From the NCBI GenBank assembly GCA_032622095.1, contig CP136064.1:263227863-263291862 (forward strand): 64,000 nucleotides of DNA, in the 5' to 3' direction. A program made the position numbers and the translations under genes. Within the stretch, counting starts at the first letter, position 1; each line of letters starts with the position of its first letter. Positions 46,792 through 57,435 of the stretch are shown here, piece by piece. The DNA comes from Siphonodentalium dalli. Taxonomy: Eukaryota > Mollusca > Scaphopoda > Gadilida > Siphonodentaliidae. A model generated the notes under the pieces. The model ran no database searches. It saw nothing but the letters and a program-made list of their open reading frames with translations, and was not told where the DNA came from.

Positions 46792-48621
46792 CTAATAGGT
46801 CACTCTCACCGGTTTTCTGTGATAAAGTTACCCAGGTTCCTAAAATTGTGATAAAGTTACCCAGGTTGGAGAGAATTGTAATAAAGTTACCCAGGTTAAG
46901 CAAATATCACAATATCAACTCGATTTAAAAGTGACAAAGGGAATATTGTTCAGTTTTGGCAAGTAATATTAGCTCTTATTAAGCATAAATTAAGACATTT
47001 TAGTATTTAAATTCGTCATTTTGATCGCAAACATGAATAATTTGTTGCTAAACTTGAAATTTTATTAACCTGGGTAACTTTATCACAATCCTCTTCAACC
47101 TGGGTAACTTTATCAGGGACACACTATAAACTGTATGCCGAGGCCGGCTCCAAATAAAAGGTGTAAACGGGGTGTTATGTGGCGTTTGCTCCGTTGTTTC
47201 TCAATTGATATTAATGAAATTTGGTGTATATGTCCGGACTGGGACACGGAATACAATGACGTTTGAATTGTTTTTAAATTCACAAATTTGTTGATTTTAT
47301 TGAACTTTTTCGTTCTGAAACACACTATAAAGTGTAAACGGCCGGCTCCAATTAAAAGGTGTAAGCGGAATTGATGTCGCATTATCTTCTTTGTTTATAA
47401 ATGGATGTGACTGAAATTTAGTACATATGTCCGGGTTATGGCATGGAATACATTAACGTTTGAATCGTTTTTAAAATCACAAATTTGTTGATTTTATTAA
47501 ACTTTTCGTTCTTTCGTTCTGTTAAGTGTAAGCGGCCGGCTCCAATTAAAAGGTGTAAGCGGCTTATGTGCTTAGCGTTATAGATAATCGGATTAACTAC
47601 TTGGCTACTCTAGACTATTGTGTATTGGGGCATTTTATTTAATCGTAATACATATATAATAAACACATAAAATATAATAACAAACATGAGACATACATGA
47701 AATTGAACGATATTCCATGGATACAGGTTATATGCGAAATTAATATTCAAATAGTGGTCTCGGTATCAAGCCCCAAGTTCCGACCACGTCACCATCGCCT
47801 TCCGTATATAAGATACGGGCCAATAACATTGACAAAGCAATGGCGACGATATCGAGACAACTATCTGAATATATAAGAAGAGGAAGAAGAGAATTGGACG
47901 TATTCTGAGAGGTGCCATCCAGCACGGAACATGAAACTGTATGCCGCATGTTTGTTTATTCTGTGAATTTAATATCTTTATATTATTTTATGCGTTGTGA
48001 TTAAATTTATTTTATCATGTATTTCACTTTCTAAATTATTATTTCCCCAAAAACCTCAAATGATACAAAACACCCAAGACTAATAGTCTAGAGTCATCAG
48101 TTAGTTAATCCGATTACCTATACAGCTAAGCACATAAGCCGCTTACACCTTTTAATTGGAGCCGGCCGTTTACACTTTATAGTGTGTTTCAGAACGAAAA
48201 AGTTCAATAAAATCAACAAATTTGTGAATTGTGAACATAAAATATAATAACAAACATGAGACATACATGAAATTGAACGATATTCCATGGATACAGTTTA
48301 TATGCGAAATTAATTGGAGCCGGCCGTTTACACTTTATAGTGTGTTTCAGAACGAAAAAGTTCAATAAAATCAACAAATTTGTGAATTTAAAAACAATTC
48401 AAACGTCATTGTATTCTATGTCACAGTCCAGACATATACACCAAATTTCATTAATCTCCATTGAGAAACAACGGAGCAAACGCCACATAACACCCCGTTT
48501 ACACCTTTTATTTGGAGCCGGCGTCGGCCTCGGCATACACTTTATAGTGTGTCCCCTTTATCACAATCCTCTTCAACCTGGGTAACTTTATCACAGAAAA
48601 CCGGTGAGAGTGACCTATTCA
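46792..48621. mobile_element. 1.8-kb element with GTTACCCAGGTT-array ends and long inner inverted arms
   Basis: Ends AATAGGTCACTCTCACCGGT and inverse. Left end followed by three GATAAAGTTACCCAGGTT units, right end by one, and one more pair lies inside near 47060-47120. Inner arms 47120-47390 and 48319-48556 are inverted copies (GGCCGGCTCCAAWTAAAAGG; TTGTTGATTTTATTGAAC). A direct repeat of ~80 bp occurs at 47665-47747 and 48235-48315. The 69-codon minus ORF at 47740-47949 is unrecognised. No transposase. Confidence 0.8.
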
Positions 48622-48837
48622 GCCATACTAATGCGTCACCATTTACCTTCGTTTTTCAAAAAAGAGATATTTAACGAGCCTCTTACTCAATCGGGTGACC
48701 GACCCACGAAGTATTCACTATTGTGGCCATATTTCGTGTCTGTTCGATCGAGTTCAGGGCATATTTTCCCCCTCAATGCTGCACGGTATGCCTGGAGCTC
48801 GATCGAACAGACCAGAAAAATGGGTAACCCAGCCCTT

Positions 48838-48950
48838 TTAATTCAGATTGTTTGGCTTCGGCAATCTGCTACGGCAACCCTTTATCGTGGCCCAGCTTGC
48901 TTCAGCAAATGGCTTCGGCATTGCCGATTGCCGTAGCCAATTATGAGGGC
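48838..48950. mobile_element. MITE family G copy (~113 bp)
   Basis: AATTCAGATTGTTTGGCTTC ... GCCGTAGCCAATTATGAGGG. A second, inverted copy is at 57237-57353, directly upstream of the PRR14-like exon (CTTGGCCACGGCAAAGGGTT; AGCCAAACAATCTGAATT). Confidence 0.8.
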
Positions 48951-49858
48951 TGGTAACTGGACATTTCCCCACCCGCTCTATAATTGGCAAAGCGGACATT
49001 TCCCCACCCGGACATTTACCCACCGGACATTTACCCACTTAATCAATATCAAAGCGGACATTTCCCCAACGGACTTTTCCCCACCTTTGACTGATTATTA
49101 CTATGGCTATGGGTTTGTTGTAAAATCAAATTTATTTCAATGAAAGAAAATGTCAAGGAAATCGTCAATCGACCATATTCTTCTTCCTGCTGTCGAAGTC
49201 CACACAGCTTATGTACGGTACGGTAGTTTATTCTGGAGTGCCGACATCTGTCGAACTCTCTTTGATGGCGACTCAACCAGTCTTAATCTCTCGATGTCGG
49301 TCAGTGCAGCGGACTGGTCTTTCTGTAGACACCGGATGGACAACCATAATCTGGACTGGTCAATGGTCATGGCCGACGAGGTGGTTATGACTGTTGTTCC
49401 ATGATTCACAGATGTTGTTGGTGTGGGATCTGTTGTTGACTGTCGCGTCATTCCAAATATCAACTGGGAATCTTGGCTTTGTCAGTTTCATCACAACCTT
49501 TCTGCCGTCTTTCGTTACACGATAAAGTCCATTGACATAGTTTCTATCAAAATAATCAACCACATTGATGTCCCAAACAATCGTCAAAATACACTTCCAT
49601 GTTTGTCAAAACACGCTTTCATGTTTGTCAAAACATTACATCGGCTGAGTTGACATTGCTTGAGTTGGCCTCACTGACCAGTCAAAACATTCTTTGATGT
49701 CTGCGATAAAGGATGTAGCATAAAGAATTTTATTAGCAGGGTGGGGGAAATTTACGGTGGGCAAATGTCCGAGTGGGTAAATGTCTGGGTGTGTTAATGT
49801 CCGGGTGGGGAAATGTCCGCTTTTGAAAGTGGGGAAATGTCCGGGATTTGAAAAATGG
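48951..49858 (-). mobile_element. MULE-like element with GGACATTTCCCCACC-array TIRs
   Basis: Left end (48955-49090) has six GGACATTTMCCCACC-type units; right end (49740-49858) has six in inverse. Order and spacers (TTTCAAAAGC / TATCAAAGC) correspond. It encloses a decayed MULE transposase C-terminus on the minus strand. Exact edges and TSD were not resolved. Confidence 0.82.
49209..49600 (-). pseudogene. MULE-type transposase C-terminal relic
   Basis: The upstream frame reads VVDYFDRNYVNGLYRV, FPVDIWNDATVNNRSHTNN and ICESWNNSHNHLVGHDH, then a stop. The next frame continues LWLSIRCLQKDQSAALTDIE and RLRLVESPSKRVRQ. The TNN-x-C-E-x-W-N-N-x-x-x-x-L-V-G-H signature, followed by 'WL.I.CLQK.Q', is the C-terminal part of MULE-type transposases in FLYWCH-linked elements of invertebrates. 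The family usually has the catalytic DDE region upstream; it is missing here. One frameshift near 49375 plus truncation make it non-functional. Confidence 0.78.
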
Positions 49859-50261
49859 CTGACATGCTTCGCGGTCATTCGCCTGATCGAGTAAAAGGCT
49901 TGTTAAATGTCTATTTTTTTGGAAAAGGAAGGTAACTGGTATGTCAACTTCAAGGTGACGCAGTCGCATTAGTAATAGTATATGTACATACATGTATTGT
50001 CGGATGAACATCATGGTTTGGTTGTGTCATATTCTTCCTTTCCGGACTTGAAGCAACCTCTCCCATTACAGGCATCGCAGAAATGTCAACGGGATATCTT
50101 TATCCCATAGATTTTCGACTATATTCCTGGGTACCACTAGATGACTTTATGAGTTATTTCGTACTATATGTGAAATCGAGTTCTCCACGTATTGACGTAA
50201 ACATCATTTCAACCATCTTACTAGTAGGAAGCTCAGCCACATATGTGATGTGAGTGATGCC

Positions 50262-51872
50262 ACTGTGCAGGGTTGCACTTTTTGCAGTATGTACTAGTAA
50301 GTTAATTTGAGTATGTGGCCCCCTATGTGGGTTAATCCCGTATGTGGGTTTCACCCAGTAGAAGTTAATTGATTTTCATGGTAATTGCATATGTTGGTAT
50401 CATGGTACTAGTTGTCTAGTATGGTTTATCATATTAGATTTGTGTTTTTAAGTGATTAATGAAACCTTGAGTGTTGTTCTGTTTTTCAGGAATTATGAGC
50501 TATGAAGATGATGGTTTATTTTTTATATTTTATTTCAACAGAAAACTAAATGTGGAACATGATAAAATACAGACAACTGAAGTAAATTAACAAACATAGC
50601 ATCTCATATAATAAATAAATAAATAAAAACGTGAACAAAAGTTAAAACTATATACGTTTATATATAGACATAAGCTGAAAGAAAATTTATCTCAATTAAT
50701 GAACCCATCCCAGTCTGTTATTATGACCCAACATTGAACAGTGAATGAAATGGACCTGGAATTTCCTGAAATCTGACTCCAGAATGTAGTTGCCGAAATT
50801 TATGAAGCTTCTTCTCAACTCGTCGTATTCTCCCTGCTCAGAAGATATGTGGTAAAATTGGTGCACATGGGCAACACTCTGTAAGATATACGTGAACGAT
50901 AAAAGGTATGACGCGTAAAGATAAAGAGCATTTGAGCACTTGTACATGTATTCAGAATAATTAGGTTACCATAAATCAAAATATATTTACCTTCTCAATG
51001 GCAGTGAAATGTTATATCTGATGTCATTAAAAGCCCATTTTTTGCAATAAAAATATAGATCACTGTTGGGTGATAATTGTTAAAATAAATTTTATTCATT
51101 AAACACTTGATTGAATTGGATCCAAAACTGAGACACAGCCTATAGTTTTGGATCCAGACAGAACAAATTAAAATAGATGAATAAAGACACATAACAATTC
51201 AATGGTGTAGATATCTTGTATGATGGAAATTCCTAATAATCATTTAATATGAAATTGTCAGTAATTGCACTAAATAAGACTAAATAAAACATCTGGTGAT
51301 AGTGAATCTACATTTTGGAATGCCCGCAGAGCCTACGTGATCGGTTATATATTGCTAGTTTTAGAAAAACAACAAGTCATATTTTGCTCAGCTAGATATT
51401 ACAAAAATTCACAAAGACTATCCTCCAATTATCAAAGCTGCCGCTCGATTTGTGAAGATGTTTGTACAAATGGTGTATACACAACATGAGTTTATTTCAG
51501 TTAACAGGTCACCAAACTTACAGTGAGAAAAAGTAAAACGAGTTCATAGTGTGAAATTTGTGATTGCACAACCAATTGCTTCGTGGATTAGACAATTGCA
51601 TGACTTCCGATGAACAAACTGTTGTGAAAACACATTTACTTAGACAATTTAAATTCAATTCTGATTTGTTATAGGCCTACTAATTTGTAAATAAAACACA
51701 AGGTTTCATTAATCGCTCCAAAACCCCATCATAATCTGATAACATTACTCTATGATGATTAAGCATACCCAAATTAACATCTACTGAGTGAAACCCACAT
51801 ACAGGATTAATCCACATAGGGGGCCACATGCCCGAATTAACCAACATACTGCAAAAAGTGCAACCGCACTGT
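50262..51872. mobile_element. 1.6-kb TIR element carrying an exon-like ORF
   Basis: TIRs of about 90 bp: GTTGCACTTTTTGCAGTATG (50273) through GTGGCCCCCTATGTGG to TGTGGGTTTCACCCAGTAGA, and the inverse at 51780-51863. The interior contains the minus-strand exon-like ORF at 50696-50877. TSD not resolved. No known transposase motif. Confidence 0.75.
50696..50877 (-). CDS. Exon-like ORF inside the TIR element, unrecognised
   Basis: A pyrimidine-rich acceptor (TTTATCGTTCACGTATATCT then TACAG) precedes an open frame: SVAHVHQFYHISSEQGEYDE, then LRRSFINFGNYILESDFRK and FQVHFIHCSMLGHNNRLGWVH, stop. Composition is unlike chance translation (few Ser/Leu runs, mixed charges). I do not recognise it. An AATAAA on the minus strand lies near 50534-50529. 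It may be a terminal exon of a transposon gene or a captured host exon. Upstream exons were not found. Confidence 0.4.
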
Positions 51873-52194
51873 GCACATCTACTAGTATCATCTCGATAAT
51901 AAAGCGACCTAATTGAGGTCGAAAGTATGGTTATACTGAATGCATTGGCCCCTAACTCCGTTGTGCCATCTTAATTGGCATTTTATGTAAAGATTCACAA
52001 AAGCCCCTTAAGAACATTTTGCACTCCAGGCAGAATAATGAGTTAGTTTGTGTATTTAAATAGTAGAAATCAATTTTGAAGAAGACTGAATGATCACATA
52101 TGTAAGATTGTATTTGTCAAAATTTAGTTACGAGATAACTCGTAGTCGGCACCCAGAACTGCACATCTGAACCTGGAATGTGGGATACGATATT

Positions 52195-52520
52195 CCCCAG
52201 TTGTGACAACAAGTTATGTCATGGCACTACACCTTTGACACAGTCGAGGGTTCAAATCCGACAATGTTGACAGGGCATCGGCCTGACTTTGTGTCATCAT
52301 CTGCATTGTCTAAACTTTAAGCATCAATAATCGGCCATCGGTGCCACAATCAGTGCTCTGAAAACGCTTTGAGATTCTCAGAACCTCAGACACATTTAAA
52401 ACGTACTGGTCAAATTTTTTTTCGTACCTACACTAATGGCTGTCTCTTGCACAACAATGTACACACGTTAAAGATGCCTACCTTGGCAGGCCTTAATATT
52501 CCTTGCGAATCACCAAATAA
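52195..52520 (+). mobile_element. tRNA-derived SINE-like sequence
   Basis: A B-box-like GAGGGTTCAAATCCGAC lies at 52239-52255 with a spaced A-box-like region about 45 bases upstream. Downstream is CGCTTTGAGATTCTCAGAA, which resembles the 3' domain of some metazoan SINEs. No clover-leaf forms, so it is not a tRNA gene. The flanks 51873-52194 and 52521-53825 show nothing recognisable. Confidence 0.4.
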
Positions 52521-53825
52521 AATCTCGTAAAGATTCAAGCAAATTGGCAAACCCCAGAATCTATTGTTGATTCTTATTAATATTACAACGGTTTATCAAC
52601 AAATTATTATTATTCAAATGAAGCCGCTGGTATTACGGGTAGTTCGTAAGACATAACCAATGCGACATAATTTTTAATTTCGTTTCTAGAAGATGCACCC
52701 ATCATGTACCCCTGCCCAAGTTACTTTTATCCACCCTCTACCCATTTTCAGTGCATGTACATGTATTCTATGTCTACTCTATATAAATGGATTCAAAACT
52801 GACTGTTTATCCATGTGAAGCAGTGTCACTCATAATGTTATGCCAATAGCCTAGAATTGGAAATAACTCAGATTGAGCCATATCGGCATGCATGGTTTTT
52901 CCCACCAAAATTATACAGGTCTGACATGTATATATACACGTATGTCACTGCCGTGAGACGTCAATTTATAACACCAATAGAACAATCTTGGATAAGATAA
53001 ATCTGCTGCAACCAATTTTGTTAGAGATACCAAATAATAGTATACATGTAAATGAATGCCAGTCTATTAGTATATATTCATTTATTGTCTAATAAAATTT
53101 CTGACTTGTTTTTTCTGGCCTATATCATGCACCCATAGCCCTGTACTCGGTTCGCTATTTTAGTCTCTGTTAATATTTACAAAAATCGCAGATCAAAGTT
53201 GGGATGCTTCTGAATATAACTGACAAAACAAAGGGTGCAGCAGTCCTTCCCATGAGACGGGAGCGATTGCTCTCGCACCGTTATGCACTCGCAATTTTTA
53301 AATCATGGGTGCTAAATTTCGCACTCGTCTCTCTTGTCAAAATGTCTATAGTCACCGTAATCGTTGATTCAATATTGAACTATGAATGTATATTTAGAAC
53401 CTTTCACATCTCAGTTAAATTATGGGCATGTGGAAGTGTAACTGGTGTATTTCACAATGACATTTTGTTTTATAAAAACCCAACTTACAATTGTATTACA
53501 CCCGTCTTCTGAATTGCGAGGGCTAATAAGTGCTCTCACTGTGTTTTACTCATTGGAAGGACTGGTGCAGCAGATTATGGATGGGATGATATACCGATGC
53601 ATCGCGATACGTGTGGTCATGCATATCGTCACCAATGATACACCCCCCCCACCCAATATCCACCATGTATAAATTTTTGTATCTTCTACTAGTTAATTGT
53701 TGTAAATTCTAGTGAATTACATCAAGCAGTCACAAATAAAATAAACACTTGCAATAAATGCTTCAAGAGTATACACAATGTTGTCAAAGTGTAAAATGTT
53801 TGTTGTCTGTCTGATATCGACAGTG

Positions 53826-54173
53826 TACCGCTATATTTAAAGTAATTGACCACCAGTAACGTGGTGTCACCCCGTTAATATGGCGGTACTATACCGCGGT
53901 ATCCTCCAATACCGCGGTACTGATACTGCTTGTTAATGCGAACAAGTATGTGTGAGTAAATACCTCCCCTCAAAGAGTTCCATGAAAATCACCGCTGTAT
54001 TCCAAAAACTTAATGCGGTGCCCGCTAAAAGGCCGCGGTATCATTATCGCCCAATACCGTAACTCCACCGCCATGACCGTCTCGATACCGCTACCGTTTA
54101 TTACCGGTATCACCGCAGTCATGACCGGGGTATCACCCCGTTTTTCTGGTCAATTACTTTGAGAATAGCGGTA
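53826..54173. mobile_element. 348-bp MITE with 27-bp TIRs
   Basis: TACCGCTATATTTAAAGTAA TTGACCA and its near-exact inverse at 54147-54173. The interior is rich in ACCGCGGTA palindromes. Confidence 0.82.
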
Positions 54174-55565
54174 GGCACAAGACAGCTTGTCACCATGGTG
54201 AGACATCATTTTAAAGATCAAATAAATTTATTGAAATGCTCATAGCAGCACATTCGGTTGTTTCATTAACACAGTAGGGGTGTGCTGACCTATCAACATT
54301 CCGCCATTGATCAGTGCTCATTCGGACATGCAAAATCACATGTGATACTGTGATACCATAGATAGACATATGCTTAGATACGAAATTTAATAGATACATG
54401 TATAAAGAGATATGTACCAGTATCTGATCGTATCTATAATGCTAGGTACGAATCGCGATACACAATAATATTGCGAATGATGTATTGATATACGTATCAT
54501 ATCGCGACCATGGCGCATCGTCCCATACCTGCAGCAGATATACTCTCAGGTACCTAATATTCGTAATGGCCTAATAATAGTGATGTGTGAGTATTTAGGC
54601 TGAAAATTAAGAATAGTGATGGCAATTTCACTCAATGCCAAATAATAGATATCGTTGGGAATTTTCTACAAAATTAATAATCGTGCTGACATTATGATTA
54701 CATATAATAAACCTCAATATAATAATTTGAGTCTGCAGCTTTTAAAGCAGTCAGTCAGGGCGAGCGAAAATCAACAATTAAGTGGCCCCTGCAAATTTAT
54801 ATATGTCACAGAAATAAAAGAGTCAGCAGTTTATATAATAGCTACATGTACAGTGTATCAAGGAATATAACCAGGTTCCATTACCACATTTAATGAATTT
54901 TAATCATGGTGCCACAGCAGTAAATTGTGGTGTAGTTACGGTTTTACCACAGTTATAAATGCATAATCCATTCAGCATAGAGAGGGTTAAACTTTGCCGG
55001 CATGTGACACCTGTTCATCTAATCTCTGTCTCTTTCAGTTTACTAGTTACTGTAAGCATTAATAAATGGAATTTTATTCATGCAGCTCATCTGCTAGTTC
55101 ATGTTTTTTTGTTATTTAAATAATTGTTATTGATAAATCTAATTATGAACACATATATTGCAATAGGTATTACAGTTGCTGGTTTAAATATTTATTATTA
55201 CATTATACTAGTAGATCATGTTTACAATGAAGTGGAATAACAATTAATCGTATTATAAACAGTTAAATAGTAGCTGGTTGAATTGTGGTAATTGTTCATA
55301 TTAAATGATAGAGAAAGTTTAGGATGACTTCTATTATCTACATGTGTACTTGTCTGTATTTCTCACTGGATTGTGTTGGATATTAGGACTGGCTTTATAG
55401 AGGGTAAACAGTTAAGCCTAGCAGTAGTTCAGGGTGCCATCCCACTCGTAACCTAGCAGTAGTTCAGGGTGCCATCCAACTCGTAATTTATGACATTGTG
55501 AGGTAGTACTAATTTTTCTCAAATAGTATGGCTATTGTTGAATTTGTTTCCCACCTTTCATTGTA
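54174..55565. other. Intergenic, no gene recognised
   Basis: A stretch at about 54840-54965 (TCAAGGAATATAACCAGGTT; TTACCACAGTTATAAATGCATAA) resembles 27220-27345, so it is a dispersed repeat. A ~40-bp direct repeat, CCTAGCAGTAGTTCAGGGTG followed by CCATCC, occurs at 55416 and 55452. The remainder is AT-rich. Confidence 0.5.
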
Positions 55566-55913
55566 TTATTTTTTGTAAGTAAATAACTTCAGAGGTAAGT
55601 CCTCTCTGTTATTCGTGTTAGAGTTGTCCAGACTCACAAGAATTCTGAATTTGACACTGTTTTTCAAAGAACTGAATGTTTTTTTTAAATATTTAAATGT
55701 TGTTGATCTTTTCTTAATAAATGTCAATGATTCTGAGCCATACATGTATTCCACGATTCTCCTCTGAAAATCCACCTTGTACAGTGTTTGGAAATTCTGA
55801 CCAAAGGGATAACAAATAAAAACATGCCTGCCCCTTCTTTTTTTGTGTGGCCTAATAGGTGAAGAAAATAGGTGACCATTAAGTCTTTTAATTTGTTTCT
55901 GCTTCTTATCCAT
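55566..55913 (-). CDS. 115-codon basic ORF, unrecognised
   Basis: Starts MDKKQKQIKRLNGHLFSS and continues KKRRGRHVFICYPFGQNF, ending LPLKLFTYKK. It is lysine/arginine-rich with aromatic residues spread through it, and longer than most chance ORFs here. No family recognised. It could be a small gene, a terminal exon (an AG lies 13 bases before ATG), or chance. It is antisense to the other candidate exons nearby. Confidence 0.35.
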   Translation of the reverse strand: MDKKQKQIKRLNGHLFSSPIRPHKKRRGRHVFICYPFGQNFQTLYKVDFQRRIVEYMYGSESLTFIKKRSTTFKYLKKTFSSLKNSVKFRILVSLDNSNTNNREDLPLKLFTYKK

Positions 55914-56143
55914 TGTTTTACAGGTATCTATTTAATAAGAACAATTTCATTTCAGAAATGAATTAAACTTATTATTTTCACAAATCTTATAAATATCTTG
56001 TATAATTCCACGGTTTGTTGATCATTATGGTCATGCATTGTTTTTCTCCCCTCCTGCATCTACTTTTTTCCTCCAAATGTTTGTAAATTAGGCTATTAAA
56101 TTGTTGTGGCATTAGGTTAAATTTCTTAATAATTTATTTGCAG

Positions 56144-56420
56144 AGTTGGTTAAGCAGTCTGAGCTGTTGGTAGCATCAAGCTGTATTTTTATTCAAAAAG
56201 GTGACTTAATGATCATATCCTACTCTCTACAAACTCTTGGAATTAAACAGGTAAGTTCATGTGGTAGGTTTATAAAGAGCACTGAATGTACCACAACAAA
56301 TTGTGGTACAATCAATTCAATGGGCCAGTCCATATCATAGTGATGTCATTTATGACATTACAGTTTGAAGAGACAAGCTCTCTGGTGGAAAAATATACCA
56401 CAAGAACTGGACTATTATAG
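56144..56420 (+). CDS. Last two exons of an unrecognised plus-strand gene
   Basis: Exon 56144-56250: acceptor TAATTTATTTGCAG, donor ACAG/GTAAGT, encoding LVKQSELLVASSCIFIQKGD then LMIISYSLQTLGIKQ (enters with one base carried over, leaves in phase 0). Exon 56364-56420: acceptor TATGACATTACAG, phase 0, encoding FEETSSLVEKYTTRTGLL and TAG. Splice sites are strong, phases agree and the join reads as a plausible helical protein end. Family not identified and upstream exons not found. A hAT MITE sits directly after the stop. Confidence 0.5.
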
Positions 56421-56428
56421 TGGGTTTC

Positions 56429-56548
56429 CAGTCCTCGAAATTGGCCACGGCAATATGCAATGCGGCGGGAAATGTCATAGCAACATGTGGAATCTATAAT
56501 GCCACAGCATTAAATTTGCTGTGAGACATGTTTCCTAATTTCGAGGGG
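56429..56548. mobile_element. 120-bp hAT-type MITE, 8-bp TSD
   Basis: TIRs CCTCGAAATT / AATTTCGAGG; TGGGTTTC duplicated at 56421-56428 and 56549-56556. Inserted right after the stop of the preceding exon. Confidence 0.8.
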
Positions 56549-57111
56549 TGGGTTTCTGAAACAAATATCTGTCACCATAATTTCGACCAAATCAAATGCA
56601 GTCTAATTACAAAACAATTAAATACATGGCACATCGCTGTGTATAGTTAACTCCACTTCGTATCGTCCTACAGTCAGTTTCTTTGTGATAAAATTTGACT
56701 ACACGCCGAAGCATCATGTATTTATTCCCCCCCCCCCCCAATTTTTGTTTTCCTGGGGAACTGTAGATACATGTATTACTGGTGTCCGTCGGTCCATCCA
56801 AGATGGATTCCTTATAATAACTTTAGTTTTAGTTATCAGCGGATTGTTTTCAAATTTTGTATATGGAATGCCCACATGAAAATACAGGAGAAGTTCGAAT
56901 TTGGGTTCGGTCTGTCCATGTTTGCCAGAGTTATGGTCCTTGTCAAATTATAATATGATGATGGTTTCAAATGGTTTCTGGGCTTAGAGGTGCCACGATT
57001 ATTGATTTTGATAATCGGTCGTCAATAATCGACCATAATCAATTAATCGTACCTAATACCATCAGTGGACAAAAAAAAACAGTTAATTTGATAATAAAGT
57101 TACTTTCTAGA

Positions 57112-57230
57112 AAAGATGAGGCTCAATCAGAATGAGGACGCAAGAGGATGAATTTGGTGATGCTAGCATGTTGTGCGGATTAGCGTCACTAAATCTCCCT
57201 CTGTGGACCTAATTCTGCAAATGTTGAGTC
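57112..57230. mobile_element. MITE family A, decayed palindrome
   Basis: GATGAGGCTCAATCAGAATG, GAGGATGAATTTGGTGATGC, then a diverged inverse ending AATTCTGCAAATG. Confidence 0.75.
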
Positions 57231-57236
57231 AGCCAT

Positions 57237-57353
57237 CATAATTGGCTAAGACAATCAGCAATGCCAAAACCATTTACTGAAGCAAACTTGGCCACGGCAA
57301 AGGGTTGCCTTGAGCAGCAGATTTCTGAAGCCAAACAATCTGAATTAAGAGGG
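57237..57353. mobile_element. MITE family G copy, inverted relative to 48838-48950
   Basis: ATAATTGGCTAAGACAATCA ... CAATCTGAATTAAGAGGGCT. It ends about 80 bases before the splice acceptor of the PRR14-like exon. Confidence 0.75.
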
Positions 57354-57417
57354 CTCTGGAGCACCATATTCTATCGGTAATATTTTGATTTATCAACAAT
57401 ATGTTTATGACAAAAAC

Positions 57418-57431
57418 TTCCTTATTTGCAG
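57418..57431 (+). promoter_or_regulatory. Splice acceptor fixing the start of the PRR14-like exon
   Basis: TTCCTTATTTGCAG followed by AATAATGG. It places the initiator ATG in the first bases of the exon, so earlier exons would be 5' UTR. Confidence 0.7.
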
Positions 57432-57435
57432 AATA

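Noticed and set aside
48640-48740. Minus-strand ATGGCCACAATAGTG... as first exon of RUSF1
   Set aside because: Its only donor leaves phase 2, but exon 2 needs phase 0; it is also the decayed inverted copy of the sequence at 49853.
52195-52270. tRNA gene (B-box GGTTCAAATCC)
   Set aside because: No acceptor stem or anticodon arm can be drawn; better explained as a SINE relic.
56431-56520. Apparent exon TCCTCGAAATTGGCC... reading SSKLATAICNAAGNVIATC
   Set aside because: It lies inside a 120-bp MITE with TIRs and an 8-bp TSD.
57385-57435. Upstream ATG at 57385 as start of the PRR14-like protein
   Set aside because: The 17 codons before 57436 overlap a good polypyrimidine tract and acceptor and are therefore intron.
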